Positions 51,301-59,595 of a stretch of DNA of 64,000 nt are shown one piece after another; within the stretch, counting starts at the first letter, position 1, and each line of letters opens with the position of its first letter. The notes under the pieces were generated by a model. It worked only from the letters and a program-made list of their open reading frames with translations. It made no database searches and had not been told where the DNA came from. The translations under genes and the position numbers were made by a program. Source of the DNA: Pseudomonadota bacterium (lineage in GTDB: Bacteria > Desulfobacterota > Binatia > Binatales > Binataceae). The stretch is from the NCBI GenBank assembly GCA_021323945.1, contig JAJPKA010000020.1:1-64000 (forward strand). The letters are read 5' to 3'.

Positions 51301-53481
51301 ATCATCGAGCCCGTTGTACTCGATCGCGAGCAATCCGCACTGTTCAAGGTTCGGTTGGGCGACGCGCCACGCACGCGCGAGATCGGTGATAGCCCTGTAT
51401 TCGAGCAAATCGATCAATGCCGCCCGCGCTTCACGCCATCCTGGGCTGTTTTCAGGCGCTGGGTCGCGCATGAAATCTTCGGGCCGAAGCGCGAGCGCTT
51501 CAAAAGCACGCGGACCGAGTTCGCCAAGTCTCAACTCGCCGTGCTCGTCGAGCGCTTTGTAAATCGCGCTTCGAAGCAGCGCGACCTGTCCGAAGTCGTT
51601 CAGATGTCCCGCCTGGAGCGACGCATCCTGGCGATTATCGGTAAAGCTCAGAACCTTGCGCGCTTCCTGCTCAACCCCCCTGAGGCCGGCAACCGTCGCA
51701 CTCGCCAGGATGGTCGTCGCGGTGGACCTCCCTGTTTGGGTAAGGGTTGCGAGCTTTCGAAATTCGCCCTCGCGACGGTCGTAAACCGTGCGGCAGCGCA
51801 GACAGATCAGCATTGGCCGCGGCTCGAACCATCCTTGAACGGTTCCGAGAGCCTCAACGTCGCTCACCCGTCCGTCGGGATTGACCCAGATTTTGCGCGG
51901 GCGATATGGGGCGTAATTATCTTTGATTTTCGGACCGCTCTTGCGCTGGACGAACCACGTATCCGGCAGGTCTGTGTCGTCGCCGGCCCACATCTCGTCA
52001 GCTTCAAGGGCAAAGTAACCGTACTTACCCAACTCGTCATCGTCGGGCGCGTTAAGCTCGGGTGCGCGCGGCACTAGCGTCGCGCCGTCCGAATCCTTGC
52101 GGAGCGCAACCAGATAGTATTCCTGACCGCACTCACGACAGAACGCGAGAGGGAAGAGCACGCGCTCATCGTGCTCACCACCCGGCGCGCTGTAACCGCC
52201 TTCCATCGTGAGGAACCGGTTAGCCGATCCCTCTATGGTCGCAAAGACACTGCTGCCCGACGACAAAAACTGATGAAGCCTGAAGGCGAGCACCGGCTCG
52301 CCGCCGGCGCGTGCCCGGTTGCCGTCCTCGAGGGCCGCGCGGAGCTTCTGGTCGCACAAGTCGGTGGGCAAGCCGCTTGCTTCGACGAGTTCTTCCAGCC
52401 CCTGCCGATAGGTAATGGGGCTTTTTCGAACCAGGCGGCCGTTTTCCTCGCACACGCCGAATGTGGTCTCGACCCAGGCGGCCAGCGGATGGCACCGTAT
52501 CGCCTCGACATCGCCACCCGGACGCGAAGCCTCGACGGCGGCCCTGAGTTCTTGCGGCGTTGTCGGCGGTGGAACTGCCGTTATGCGCCGGAGCGTCGCG
52601 TCGACCACGCTTTCGGGCTGCACCTCGACACCAAATAGACGGCTGCCTGCCTCAGCGATCTCTTTTCGACGCTCATCACGGCCTCCCTTGGTAACGATCG
52701 TGGCCGAGGTGCCCGCAAAGACGATATCTTCGGCTTTCGCTCGTTCGCGCAGCCGCCGCATCAGCATCGCGACGTCCGCCCCCTGCCGTCCCCGATAGAC
52801 GTGAAGCTCGTCCATGACGATAAAACGCAGCTTGCCGGTTGCGAGGCTCAGCATCGTGCGTTCGGCGGGGCGGAGCAGCATATACTCGAGCATCACATAG
52901 TTCGTAAGCAATATGTGGGGCGGATTGTTCTGGATTTCGTCTCGCTCTTCTTTGCTTTCCTGACCGGTATAACGGGCAAAACGGATGGGACAGTCCTTGC
53001 CGAAGCGTTTCTGGTACTGTTCAAGCGCCTGTTTCTGACTGTTGATAAGCGCGTTCATCGGATAGACGATGAGCGCGCGGACAGACGCCTCAGCCGGGTT
53101 GTTGCGCAGAATATCGTCGACGATCGGGAGCAGGTACGTCAGGCTCTTTCCGGAGCCGGTCCCAGTCGAGACTAGGTAGTGCTTGCGAGCCTTCGCGAGA
53201 CGCAGCGCCTCATCCTGATGAGTGTAGAGACGCAGGGATTCGCCGAAAAAACGTGCTGTATCGGCAAGGATTACACCATTTCGCGCGAGCGAGGCCAGAT
53301 CGGGTCCGGTTTGGAACGCTGGATTTAGCTCAAGGACGGCTTCGGGCCAGAGACGTCCGCTTTCGAGTTCCTGCTTGACGAAGGAATCGATCCGGTCATC
53401 GAAAATATTGATGAAGCTGGTAACATAATCCCGATATTCGCCGACGACCTGCTCTCGCAGCCCGAAAACGTCAAGCGGCAT
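48359..53481 (-). pseudogene. Helicase-DUF1998-nuclease gene, broken by frameshift and amber codon
   Basis: A single ~1,710-codon gene in three pieces. It starts at ATG 53481 after GGAGGGGG. Walker A TGTGSGKS (about 106-113) and VMDELH (DExH) define a superfamily 2 helicase; SGRAGRGGQ is motif VI. The frame shifts at the G-run 51014-51016: one missing base breaks [14 protein letters not shown] at 49646-49648 then interrupts just before the zinc-binding VICKNCG...CAFC. The DUF1998 region ends in CSAACYDCLLSF. The last ~110 codons are a Vsr/DUF559-like nuclease (QVDFFY, VFVDGPHHD, RDAAVRAELENRGFRVV). It resembles defence helicases (MrfA/DrmB kind). It could be decayed or misassembled. Confidence 0.8.
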
Positions 53482-53511
53482 CGAGCTTCCCCCTCCAATC
53501 GCTTCTTTCAC

Positions 53512-53840
53512 TCAGGCTGCGAAGGTGGTGCGGTGAACTGGAATCCGCTCAAGCCTGTCGGCGAGCACGCGTTCGGCGTGCCACAAATCGTAAGCCTGCT
53601 GCATCCGCAGCCACAGTTCCGGCCCGTTGCCGCAAAAGCGGCCCAGCCGCACGGCCATCTCCGGCGTGATCGACACCTTCTCGCCATAATCCGATGGAGC
53701 GTCTGACGGGTTACGCCGAGCTGCCGCGCCGCTTCGCTCACGGAAAGCCCTAGCGCGGGAAGCACGTCATCGCGCAGGATCGCGCCCGGATGGGTCGGCG
53801 GCCTGACACGTCGGTATCTCGCGTTAGTGGGATGGTTCAT
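53512..53840 (-). pseudogene. higA: HigA-type antitoxin with a frameshift
   Basis: XRE-family addiction-module antitoxin. The intact N-terminal part reads THPGAILRDDVLPALGLSVSEAARQLGVTRQTLHRI. The frame then needs one extra base near 53684-53686 to continue as GEKVSITPEMAVRLGRFCG and LWLRMQQAYDLWHAERVL, the normal HigA C terminus, ending at TGA 53512-53514. Without it the tail is nonsense. ATG 53840 is chosen as the family start. The corrected stop touches the upstream GTG of the helicase frame (TGAGTG), implying one mRNA. No intact HigB lies beside it. Confidence 0.75.
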
Positions 53841-53901
53841 TCTTTTCTTCAATGAAGGCCTCAAGGTCATCGAGCCGAGCTCTGTAGCGCTGTAGCGTCA
53901 T
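53824..53901 (-). CDS. Possible 25-codon coupling peptide between PIN and HigA
   Basis: ATG overlaps the PIN-gene stop (ATGA) and the TAA lies 17 bases inside the higA start. It encodes MTLQRYRARLDDLEAFIEEK and five more residues. The layout suggests a leader that couples translation, or a remnant of a lost gene. There is no family match and the size is too small to be sure. Confidence 0.3.
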   Translation of the reverse strand: MTLQRYRARLDDLEAFIEEKNEPSH

Positions 53902-54416
53902 CCCTTTCTGGCTCTCGGAAGGAGAGATAATTGTTGGTGTAGTCCAAGCGTTCGAGCGAAGTCAGTCCAACCAACGCAGGGAATACCTTCGAGCATGCAG
54001 GCAAGTCGCACCGCCCGATCATCGGAAACCGCAGTGAGGTTCGGCTTTTTTGCCAGAGCGACCACCTGACCATCCACTGCTTTCCTGCCATGCGCGCTTT
54101 TCCAAAAACCAGGATAGTGACGAGTGCCCACCCGGATCTCTTCCCCGTATAGACGCTCGATGCGCGCTAGTTCCTCTCCAAGTCGCGGTACGCGGTCAAT
54201 CTGAACCAAGCTATTTGGGTATTTCTTTACCAGGTACTGCACTATTCCATGGGCCCAGTCGCTTTTTCGACCTAGCTCACGCTGTACGCCTTCAGAAATC
54301 TTCACTTGTGACGCACTTGCCAGATGGCCCAAAGCATCCCTAATTTGGCGTGAGTGAAAGTGCTGCGAGAGATCTATCAGTACAGTACTGTCCAACACGT
54401 AGCTGGGGTCCATCAA
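53898..54416 (-). CDS. PIN-domain protein, DUF4411 type (toxin-like ribonuclease)
   Basis: 172 residues. PIN acidic residues are visible in YVLDSTVLIDL, DGQVVALAKK and AVSDDRAVRLAC. A relation to VapC-like ribonucleases is likely. The DUF4411 group typically pairs with an ImmA/IrrE-XRE protein, and here that gene ends 12 bases upstream, so the two form a toxin-antitoxin-type module. ATG 54416 is followed directly by a second ATG, and either may serve. Confidence 0.8.
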   Translation of the reverse strand: MMDPSYVLDSTVLIDLSQHFHSRQIRDALGHLASASQVKISEGVQRELGRKSDWAHGIVQYLVKKYPNSLVQIDRVPRLGEELARIERLYGEEIRVGTRHYPGFWKSAHGRKAVDGQVVALAKKPNLTAVSDDRAVRLACMLEGIPCVGWTDFARTLGLHQQLSLLPRARKG

Positions 54417-54428
54417 CAGTGCTCTCGG

Positions 54429-55631
54429 CTATTGATGGATTCCCACGTATCCCCTCGACCAGTCGAGAAATTCGGGTATTTTCTCCACTTTCATATCGAG
54501 CGCATAAGCGCTATCCAGAACTGGCAGCGCCCCTTTATCTCTGAGGCTCAGCAGCACCCGTAACGGCGAGGAGCCGAGCTCTGCAGCCCTGCGCTCTTTT
54601 TTGGTCCGAGCCTGGCCAGGCCCCCACGGTCTCCATTTGGCGTACCTCTGCTGCCATCGGGCCCGCTTACGGTCGTAAAAGTCGGCGGGTGCCAGACCCA
54701 TCTCCGCAAGCCGTATGGCAACTACGTCGCGGCTCACGAAGAACGGGGCGCGAAGCTTGTCTAACTCGGCGTCGCTCCACTCCGGCTTCCAGCGAAGCCT
54801 CTGGGACTGCGCGAAGGTAGTGAACGCATCTTCAGGCAACAGCACCCGGGCGGCGAAGAGATTCGCCGCAGGCTCGCCCTGATGGTTCCGGCCACGCCCC
54901 TGAAAGTCACAAGCGATGCCTGCTCCGCCAAGAAGCAGGTGACCATATTCATGAAGCAACGTGAAGATGCGGCCGGCGGCTGCCTCCGCGTCTTGACGGT
55001 TGACGAGCACGAAGGGGTAGCGGTCTTTCATCCAGACGGATGCTCCGCGAATGTCTTTCGGATGCAGCCTCATCTGAAGGCAAAATACACCGGCATCCTC
55101 GATGCGGCGCCGCCACCAGTCAAAGGCCTGTTCGGCGCTGTGCCACGTCGCACGGACCTGAGAATCGCAGCCGAGTCTGCGCCGCTCCTCTTCAGCGACT
55201 CTCTTTAAGTCTGACACGCCGGGCTGCTGGCGAAGTTCGACCTTCCAATCAACACCGTTCTCTTCAATAAGGGTGACCAGCCACTCGGCTAGTTCCAGGA
55301 AGCGGCGCAGATTCTTCTGTGTTTCGGCGCCGAATTGTTTCTCCTTGTCAGGGGCCAGCCCGCGGAAACTCAGACCACGAGGCAGCGGCGGTGGCTCGTC
55401 AAGAAAGAAGTGGCCCACAGGACAGCCGTAAAGTTCGGAAAGGGTTTCCAGATGCGCAAGTCCGGGGGTTGCCTTTCCTTGCTCCCACGCCTTGAGATCA
55501 GCGGCCGTGAAAGCATCATATCGAGACCGGGCAAGGCTTTTTGCCTCTCTCTCGACATCTTCGGGATGAAGGCCCAGTCGGCTCCGAAGCGCCCGTAATG
55601 TCTGTGGCCTGACCCAAGCCATACCCGTCAA
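54429..55631 (-). CDS. XRE/ImmA-IrrE family metallopeptidase
   Basis: 400 residues. An N-terminal helix-turn-helix (TLRALRSRLGLHPEDVEREAK...AWEQGKATPGLAHLETLSELYGCP) is joined to a zinc peptidase domain with HEYGH (near residue 227). Such proteins cleave a repressor or act as antitoxin to the neighbouring PIN protein. It begins with TTG in a 4-base overlap with the HigB remnant, or at ATG 55622 three codons later. It is the first intact gene of the island's minus-strand unit. Confidence 0.88.
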   Translation of the reverse strand: MTGMAWVRPQTLRALRSRLGLHPEDVEREAKSLARSRYDAFTAADLKAWEQGKATPGLAHLETLSELYGCPVGHFFLDEPPPLPRGLSFRGLAPDKEKQFGAETQKNLRRFLELAEWLVTLIEENGVDWKVELRQQPGVSDLKRVAEEERRRLGCDSQVRATWHSAEQAFDWWRRRIEDAGVFCLQMRLHPKDIRGASVWMKDRYPFVLVNRQDAEAAAGRIFTLLHEYGHLLLGGAGIACDFQGRGRNHQGEPAANLFAARVLLPEDAFTTFAQSQRLRWKPEWSDAELDKLRAPFFVSRDVVAIRLAEMGLAPADFYDRKRARWQQRYAKWRPWGPGQARTKKERRAAELGSSPLRVLLSLRDKGALPVLDSAYALDMKVEKIPEFLDWSRGYVGIHQ

Positions 55632-55822
55632 CTAACCGCTGCTGGTGAGACGTTGCAATAGGCGGTCGCGTAGCTCTGCTTCACCTCCGCCGAGTTCCGC
55701 CATCCCGCTCGCTGCACCTCATGAAGCCAGGCGTCCAGGGCTGCCTTTACCGCCCTTTGCCCCTGCTGCCCCTTCAGCTATTCGACGAATCGCGTCAGCG
55801 TGTTTCGCCCGATCACACGCAC
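55628..55822 (-). pseudogene. higB: HigB-type toxin remnant
   Basis: Reading from GTG 55822 gives VRVIGRNTLTRFVE, then TAG (55778-55780), then AVKAALDAWLHEVQRAGWRN and SAEVKQSYATA. This matches the start and middle of HigB toxins (PF09907 type). The expected VVFNI...YRL C terminus is missing; the frame runs into unrelated sequence and stops at 55628-55630, at the ImmA start. Both an internal amber codon and 3' loss indicate decay. Confidence 0.55.
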
Positions 55823-56008
55823 CGAAGGCCTTTTAGCAGAGTTCCCAGTACGGGAACAGGCTCGCTGAGATCGACCGAGAGTTGACAGCGACGGCGCCGC
55901 CATGAGGCCCAGACTCGGGGCTGCAAGCTGCGCCGCTCGCAGCCATCTCGGCTTCGGTGCCGCTTTGAGTGGTGTTTGGCGTGAGCTCAGCCAATATGCC
56001 GCGCTTGA

Positions 56009-56030
56009 CTAGACTGACCGGTTGGTATAG
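56009..56030. promoter_or_regulatory. Probable TetR operator
   Basis: Imperfect 22-base palindrome centred on ACCGGT: CTAGACTGACC (56009-56019) against GGTTGGTATAG (56020-56030), with 8 of 11 positions symmetric. It ends 14 bases before the tetR start, the usual place for autorepression. The GACC/GGTC-type core is common in TetR operators. Confidence 0.5.
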
Positions 56031-56043
56031 AAGATCGCGGACG

Positions 56044-56769
56044 ATGTCCGAAGCGTCGTCACGAATCAACATTCTCGAGGCGGCTCGCGACCTGATGCTT
56101 AGGTATGGCTATGCCGCGACGTCGGTCGACGACATCTGCGCCAGAGCGCGGGTGACGAAAGGAAGCTTCTACCATTTTTTCGCAACCAAGGAAGCACTCG
56201 GAGTCGCAGTGCTAAACCGGTTCTACGAGGAAGGCGTCGCGCGAATGGCCGGTGGCACTTACGCCAAGATGAATGACCCACACCGGCGCCTGCTCGCTCT
56301 GTTCGATCACCTCGAGGCAATCGGACCTGAACTCTGGCGCGACGGGTGCCTGATGGGCAGCTTCGCCTGCGAGCTGGCCGAGTCAAGCCAGGTCATCCGG
56401 CGGAGCGTTGCTGAGATCTTCGCCGAGCTGGTGGACAGGTTGGCGCCAATCTTCCAACCAATCACGCGGCGCCGCAAAGAAGCCGAGGAATTGGCCGAGC
56501 AAACCCTCATGGTGATCGAAGGTGCGGTCGTGATGGCACGGGCGCGCAACGATCCAAGTCGTATCGCCTCGGCCTTGCGCCGCTGGCGACGCATCATCGA
56601 GGCGCATCTGGCGAGGTCCAAAAAAGCCCCCAGAAAGACTAACCGCTGGCGAGCAAATTCGCCCCTGCCACCCACGCGAGGAGCGCGACAATGGCTGAAT
56701 CATGGACGCTTAAAGGTTCATATTTCGAAACCTGCAACTGCGAGACCGCCTGCCCGTGCGTCTTTTTGA
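56044..56769 (+). CDS. TetR/AcrR family transcriptional regulator
   Basis: About 241 residues. An N-terminal TetR helix-turn-helix (ILEAARDLMLRYGYAATSVDDICARARVTKGSFYHFFATKEAL) is followed by a ligand-binding core with a TetR_C_6-like layout. The last ~45 residues are basic, proline-rich and overlap the next gene by 79 bases; the true end may once have been earlier, or the tail is an extension. It likely controls its own operator and the DUF1326-DUF2182 pair. Confidence 0.85.
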   Translation: MSEASSRINILEAARDLMLRYGYAATSVDDICARARVTKGSFYHFFATKEALGVAVLNRFYEEGVARMAGGTYAKMNDPHRRLLALFDHLEAIGPELWRDGCLMGSFACELAESSQVIRRSVAEIFAELVDRLAPIFQPITRRRKEAEELAEQTLMVIEGAVVMARARNDPSRIASALRRWRRIIEAHLARSKKAPRKTNRWRANSPLPPTRGARQWLNHGRLKVHISKPATARPPARASF

Positions 56770-57293
56770 GTCCGCCCACCGAAGGCGATTGCACGGTGCT
56801 GGTCGCCTGGCACGTCGATCAAGGTCGCTTCGGTGAGGTCTCGCTCGACGACCTCAACGTGGCGCTCGCCGTCCACAGCCCAGGCCACATGGCAAAGGTC
56901 AAGTGGAAAGCGGCCCTTTATCTCGACGAACGCGCATCGCGCGACCAGCAAGAGGCCCTAACCAAGATCTTCAGCGGCCAAGCCGGTGGCCATCTGGGGC
57001 GTATCGCTCAGCACATCGACCAACTCCTTGGGGTGCGAAGCGTCGCGATCGAGTATCGGGCTGAAGGTAAGCGGCGCTCAATTCGAGTGGGCAACGTGGC
57101 CGAGGCGACGATTCAAGCACTCGAGGGACCCGCGGGCGACGTTACTGTCAGCGGCCATCCGCTGGCGATCGCACCGGGCTTTCCGGCGGTCGCTGCCCGG
57201 TCGGACAAACTCCGCTACCGGGACCACGGCTATAGTTGGGAGATCTCGCACAAGAACGGCTTCTATTCGCCTTTCCAGTACAGCAATGGGTGA
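56691..57293 (+). CDS. DUF1326 domain protein
   Basis: 200 residues. The N terminus, LKGSYFETCNCETACPCVFL, carries the cysteine cluster that marks this family, followed by TVLVAWHVDQGRFGEVSLD and AIEYRAEGKRRS. Function is unknown; the CNC...CPC pattern suggests metal or redox binding. It is coupled to the downstream DUF2182 gene by an 8-base overlap (ATGGGTGA), a pairing seen repeatedly in bacteria. Confidence 0.88.
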   Translation: MAESWTLKGSYFETCNCETACPCVFLSPPTEGDCTVLVAWHVDQGRFGEVSLDDLNVALAVHSPGHMAKVKWKAALYLDERASRDQQEALTKIFSGQAGGHLGRIAQHIDQLLGVRSVAIEYRAEGKRRSIRVGNVAEATIQALEGPAGDVTVSGHPLAIAPGFPAVAARSDKLRYRDHGYSWEISHKNGFYSPFQYSNG

Positions 57294-58086
57294 GCGGGGC
57301 CCGAAGTTCAGGGGGCCGTTGAGTGCTCTGCTACGCCGCGACCGCTGGGCGGCTGTCGGCGGGCTGGCCGCGTTAACCCTGCTCACCGCTCTCCAGAGTC
57401 GTTGGGTCGCGAATGCGATGATGCGCAGCTCATCGCCCTGGTTTGTCTCACCATTGGCCCGCTGGGGACCCGCCGAACTGGCGACGGTCGGGCTGATGTG
57501 GGGCGTGATGATGGTCGCCATGATGACGCCGATCGCAAGCCCGATGGTGCTGACCTTCGCCGGGCTTGAGCGGCGGCGTCTCGGCGACAGGGGCAGCCCG
57601 TGGTGGACGACCAGCTCTTTCTTGGGTGGATACCTGCTGCTCTGGATGGGCTTCGGCCTGGTGATGACGCTCGCGCAGTGGGGGCTTCATTCCGCAGCGA
57701 TGCTATCGACTTGTGGAATGAAGGCGGCGAGCTCTGCGGTCGACGCCGTGTTGCTCGCCAGCGCGGGACTCTTCCAGTTCTCCTCGGCGAAAGCGGCTTG
57801 CCTGAAGCACTGCCGCACGCCGGTCGGCTTCCTGCTCTCCGAGTGGCGCGCCGGAATGAGCGGAGCACTCGTCATGGGAATGCGTCACGGCCTGTACTGC
57901 GTCGGCTGTTGCTGGCTCTTGATGGCTCTTTTGTTCGTCGTCGGTGTGATGAACGCGGCGTGGTGCGCCGTATTGGCCGCCCTGGTCCTGGCCGAGAGGC
58001 TACTGCCGGGCGGTCAATGGCTCGCACGCGCAGTCGGCGTCGTGCTGGTTCTCTGCGGCGTTGGTGTGGCCGTAGCGATCGTCTAG
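57286..58086 (+). CDS. DUF2182 integral membrane protein
   Basis: 266 residues with about six membrane segments. Family signatures are VGLMWGVMMVAMMTPIASPM, AACLKHCRTP and GMRHGLYCVGCCWLLMALLFVVGVMN. The clustered cysteines and methionines point to metal binding. ATG 57286 starts inside the DUF1326 stop region; the longer open frame upstream lies within DUF1326 and is not coding. It is predicted to act with DUF1326 at the membrane; the substrate is unknown. Confidence 0.88.
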   Translation: MGERGPKFRGPLSALLRRDRWAAVGGLAALTLLTALQSRWVANAMMRSSSPWFVSPLARWGPAELATVGLMWGVMMVAMMTPIASPMVLTFAGLERRRLGDRGSPWWTTSSFLGGYLLLWMGFGLVMTLAQWGLHSAAMLSTCGMKAASSAVDAVLLASAGLFQFSSAKAACLKHCRTPVGFLLSEWRAGMSGALVMGMRHGLYCVGCCWLLMALLFVVGVMNAAWCAVLAALVLAERLLPGGQWLARAVGVVLVLCGVGVAVAIV

Positions 58087-58281
58087 CTGTCATGGCTATT
58101 CGCACTTGGAACTTCAGCGAGACCTGGACAATCTGAAGCGAGCGAAATCTATCCGCCAGCAGTTTTGCAGCTGGGTTGGCAGCGGTTAAGCTGCCATGCA
58201 CCCCGTGAGCAAAGGAAATTGGATTGCGCCGCGCTCAGCGTTCCGAAATGGTCGATTGGCAGAGGTTCTGACGACAACGCG

Positions 58282-58322
58282 GTACAATGGCTGTTACGCG
58301 GTCGGCATAACAGCCATTGTAC
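58282..58322. repeat. Perfect 15-bp inverted repeat
   Basis: GTACAATGGCTGTTA (58282-58296) and its exact complement (58308-58322) flank an 11-base loop. There is no T-run, so it is not a simple terminator. It lies 37 bases before the tandem array, and the two may form one element. Confidence 0.9.
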
Positions 58323-58359
58323 GGTTCCGATCTCACTAGCGCCCAAGGAGGGCCGTCAG

Positions 58360-58464
58360 CAACCCGTGGGGCAGCGCAGGCAACCCGTGGGGCAGCGCAG
58401 GCAACCCGTGGGGCAGCGCAGGCAACCCGTGGGGCAGCGCAGGCAACCCGTGGGGCAGCGCAGG
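58360..58464. repeat. Five perfect 21-base tandem repeats
   Basis: The unit starts CAACCCGTGGGGCAGCGCAG and ends with one more G; five identical copies are at 58360, 58381, 58402, 58423 and 58444, then a partial copy (CAACC) from 58465. There are no spacers, so it is not CRISPR. Identity between copies implies recent expansion or assembly-sensitive slippage. Confidence 0.97.
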
Positions 58465-58600
58465 CAACCTGCAGCCGCGTCGCTTGCGGTCGTTCTACAC
58501 GCATCCGCGATTACGCCTCAAACGTCCACCTGAGTGCCATGAATCGCGCGGCCCCTCGGCAGTGATTTCTTCCGTCCCTCCCGGTGCAATCCGGCGAAAA

Positions 58601-59209
58601 TTATTGAAGGGCAAATTCGAGAATACCTTTAAGCACGAGCGCTAGACTGCCGATCAAGCTGTCTCCGCTGATGACGAGGGTGCCGGCTCCGGCGCCACCA
58701 GACGCATAGTCGCCATTAAGTTTGCTAAAACGGGAACCGGAACCACCGGTCACAAAGAAGTTGCCGTTAAGTGTGGTAGGTTCGGAAGCCGCGGAAAGTG
58801 ACCCCTGAGCAATATCACAATAGTCCCCCACAAATCCCATAGTAATGCTTTGCTTCGAGCCATTGAATGATAGCGTCATCGTACCGCTGGCGGGTGCGCA
58901 TAACCCGCTGGAGCCGTTGTCGACGGTGACGTTGGAGACGTCGAGCGTCCCCGTGAAGGTGCCGTTACCGATCGGATCGCCGCTCACGTTCCCGCTTATG
59001 CCGTAGCAGGTGTCGCCAACCGATGCGCCGGGTGGGCAGCTGGAAAGCGGCGTCGCCAGACCCGTCCCAAGGCCGTTTGCCTCAAACTTCTGGATGACAC
59101 CGTGCGGCACCGGTTGAGCCTGAGCAACGGCTGGCCCGCAAACGAATCCGCAAGCGCCTGCGACTGCAAAAAAACCGGCAAAGGTGCTCAGCCTGCGTAT
59201 CCCTCTCAT
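58601..59209 (-). CDS. Secreted protein of unknown function
   Basis: 202 residues. A signal peptide (RLSTFAGFFAVAGACGFVCGPAVAQAQ) is followed by a Gly/Ser/Thr-rich, beta-prone mature part with paired cysteines (SSCPPGASVGDTC; DYCDIAQ), probably exported and disulphide-bonded. No family is recognised. AGGAGGT sits 7 bases before the ATG and an extended -10 promoter lies about 100 bases upstream, so it is probably well expressed. Confidence 0.72.
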   Translation of the reverse strand: MRGIRRLSTFAGFFAVAGACGFVCGPAVAQAQPVPHGVIQKFEANGLGTGLATPLSSCPPGASVGDTCYGISGNVSGDPIGNGTFTGTLDVSNVTVDNGSSGLCAPASGTMTLSFNGSKQSITMGFVGDYCDIAQGSLSAASEPTTLNGNFFVTGGSGSRFSKLNGDYASGGAGAGTLVISGDSLIGSLALVLKGILEFALQ

Positions 59210-59595
59210 TTCTAGACCTCCTCCCCTCGCGACCGGAATTAGTGAGTTTTAAAAACTGGTCGCTGTACGGCAGGATATTGTACTAGTGTCTAGGAATGTC
59301 AGCAAGAATTATATCATGTTATAAATAGCTATTAGGATTAATCAGGCTTTATCTAGTACAGGTAATCATAAATTTACTTTAACTACTTTTAATAAAGACC
59401 AAGTGTCGAAGCAGGATGGCACTATTGCCAGCACGAACTTTGCCGCCGTGTGAAATCGCGCCTGAATCTTGACCGCTTCAGTGTCAGCCCCGATGTTGTC
59501 TGCGGAGCTGTTGACAATTCACGAAAATGAGCGTGGTGCGAATCGAGCATTCGCCGGGGAGACGATAGCTTGGCAGCTCGACGGCCGTCGCCGGC
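59210..59595. other. AT-rich intergenic region
   Basis: The segment 59270-59420 is far more AT-rich than its surroundings and holds the promoter listed below. An 8-base inverted repeat, TGTACTAG (59279-59286) / CTAGTACA (59353-59360), flanks it. The rest shows no gene. Confidence 0.5.
59308..59316 (-). promoter_or_regulatory. Extended -10 promoter for the secreted protein
   Basis: On the minus strand TGATATAAT is a perfect sigma-70 TATAAT with the TGn extension. No good -35 lies 17 bases upstream, as is usual for extended -10 promoters. Predicted start of RNA is near 59300, giving a leader of about 90 bases. Confidence 0.45.

Larger units (their letters stand above)
58087..58600. other. Intergenic region holding hairpin and tandem repeats
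   Basis: About 510 bases after DUF2182. Besides the inverted repeat and the 21-base array listed separately, there is no supportable gene. Open frames crossing the array stay open only because the repeat length is a multiple of three. Confidence 0.5.

Noticed and set aside
48359-53481. DISARM or Dpd system around the DUF1998 helicase
   Set aside because: No drmA/drmC, methylase, dpdA or other partner is present. queD lies about 10 kb away in an unrelated context.
49646-55780. Recoded amber codons (TAG read as an amino acid) in the island
   Set aside because: Two amber codons fit the idea, but neighbouring one-base indels in higA, merR and the helicase point to decay or sequence error instead.
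58360-58464. CRISPR array
   Set aside because: Repeats are contiguous with no spacers and there is no cas gene in the window.
58165-58533. Plus-strand gene of repeated QPVGQRR units
   Set aside because: The frame is open because the 21-base repeat is a multiple of three. It has no ribosome site or flanking coding character, and the opposite strand is equally open.
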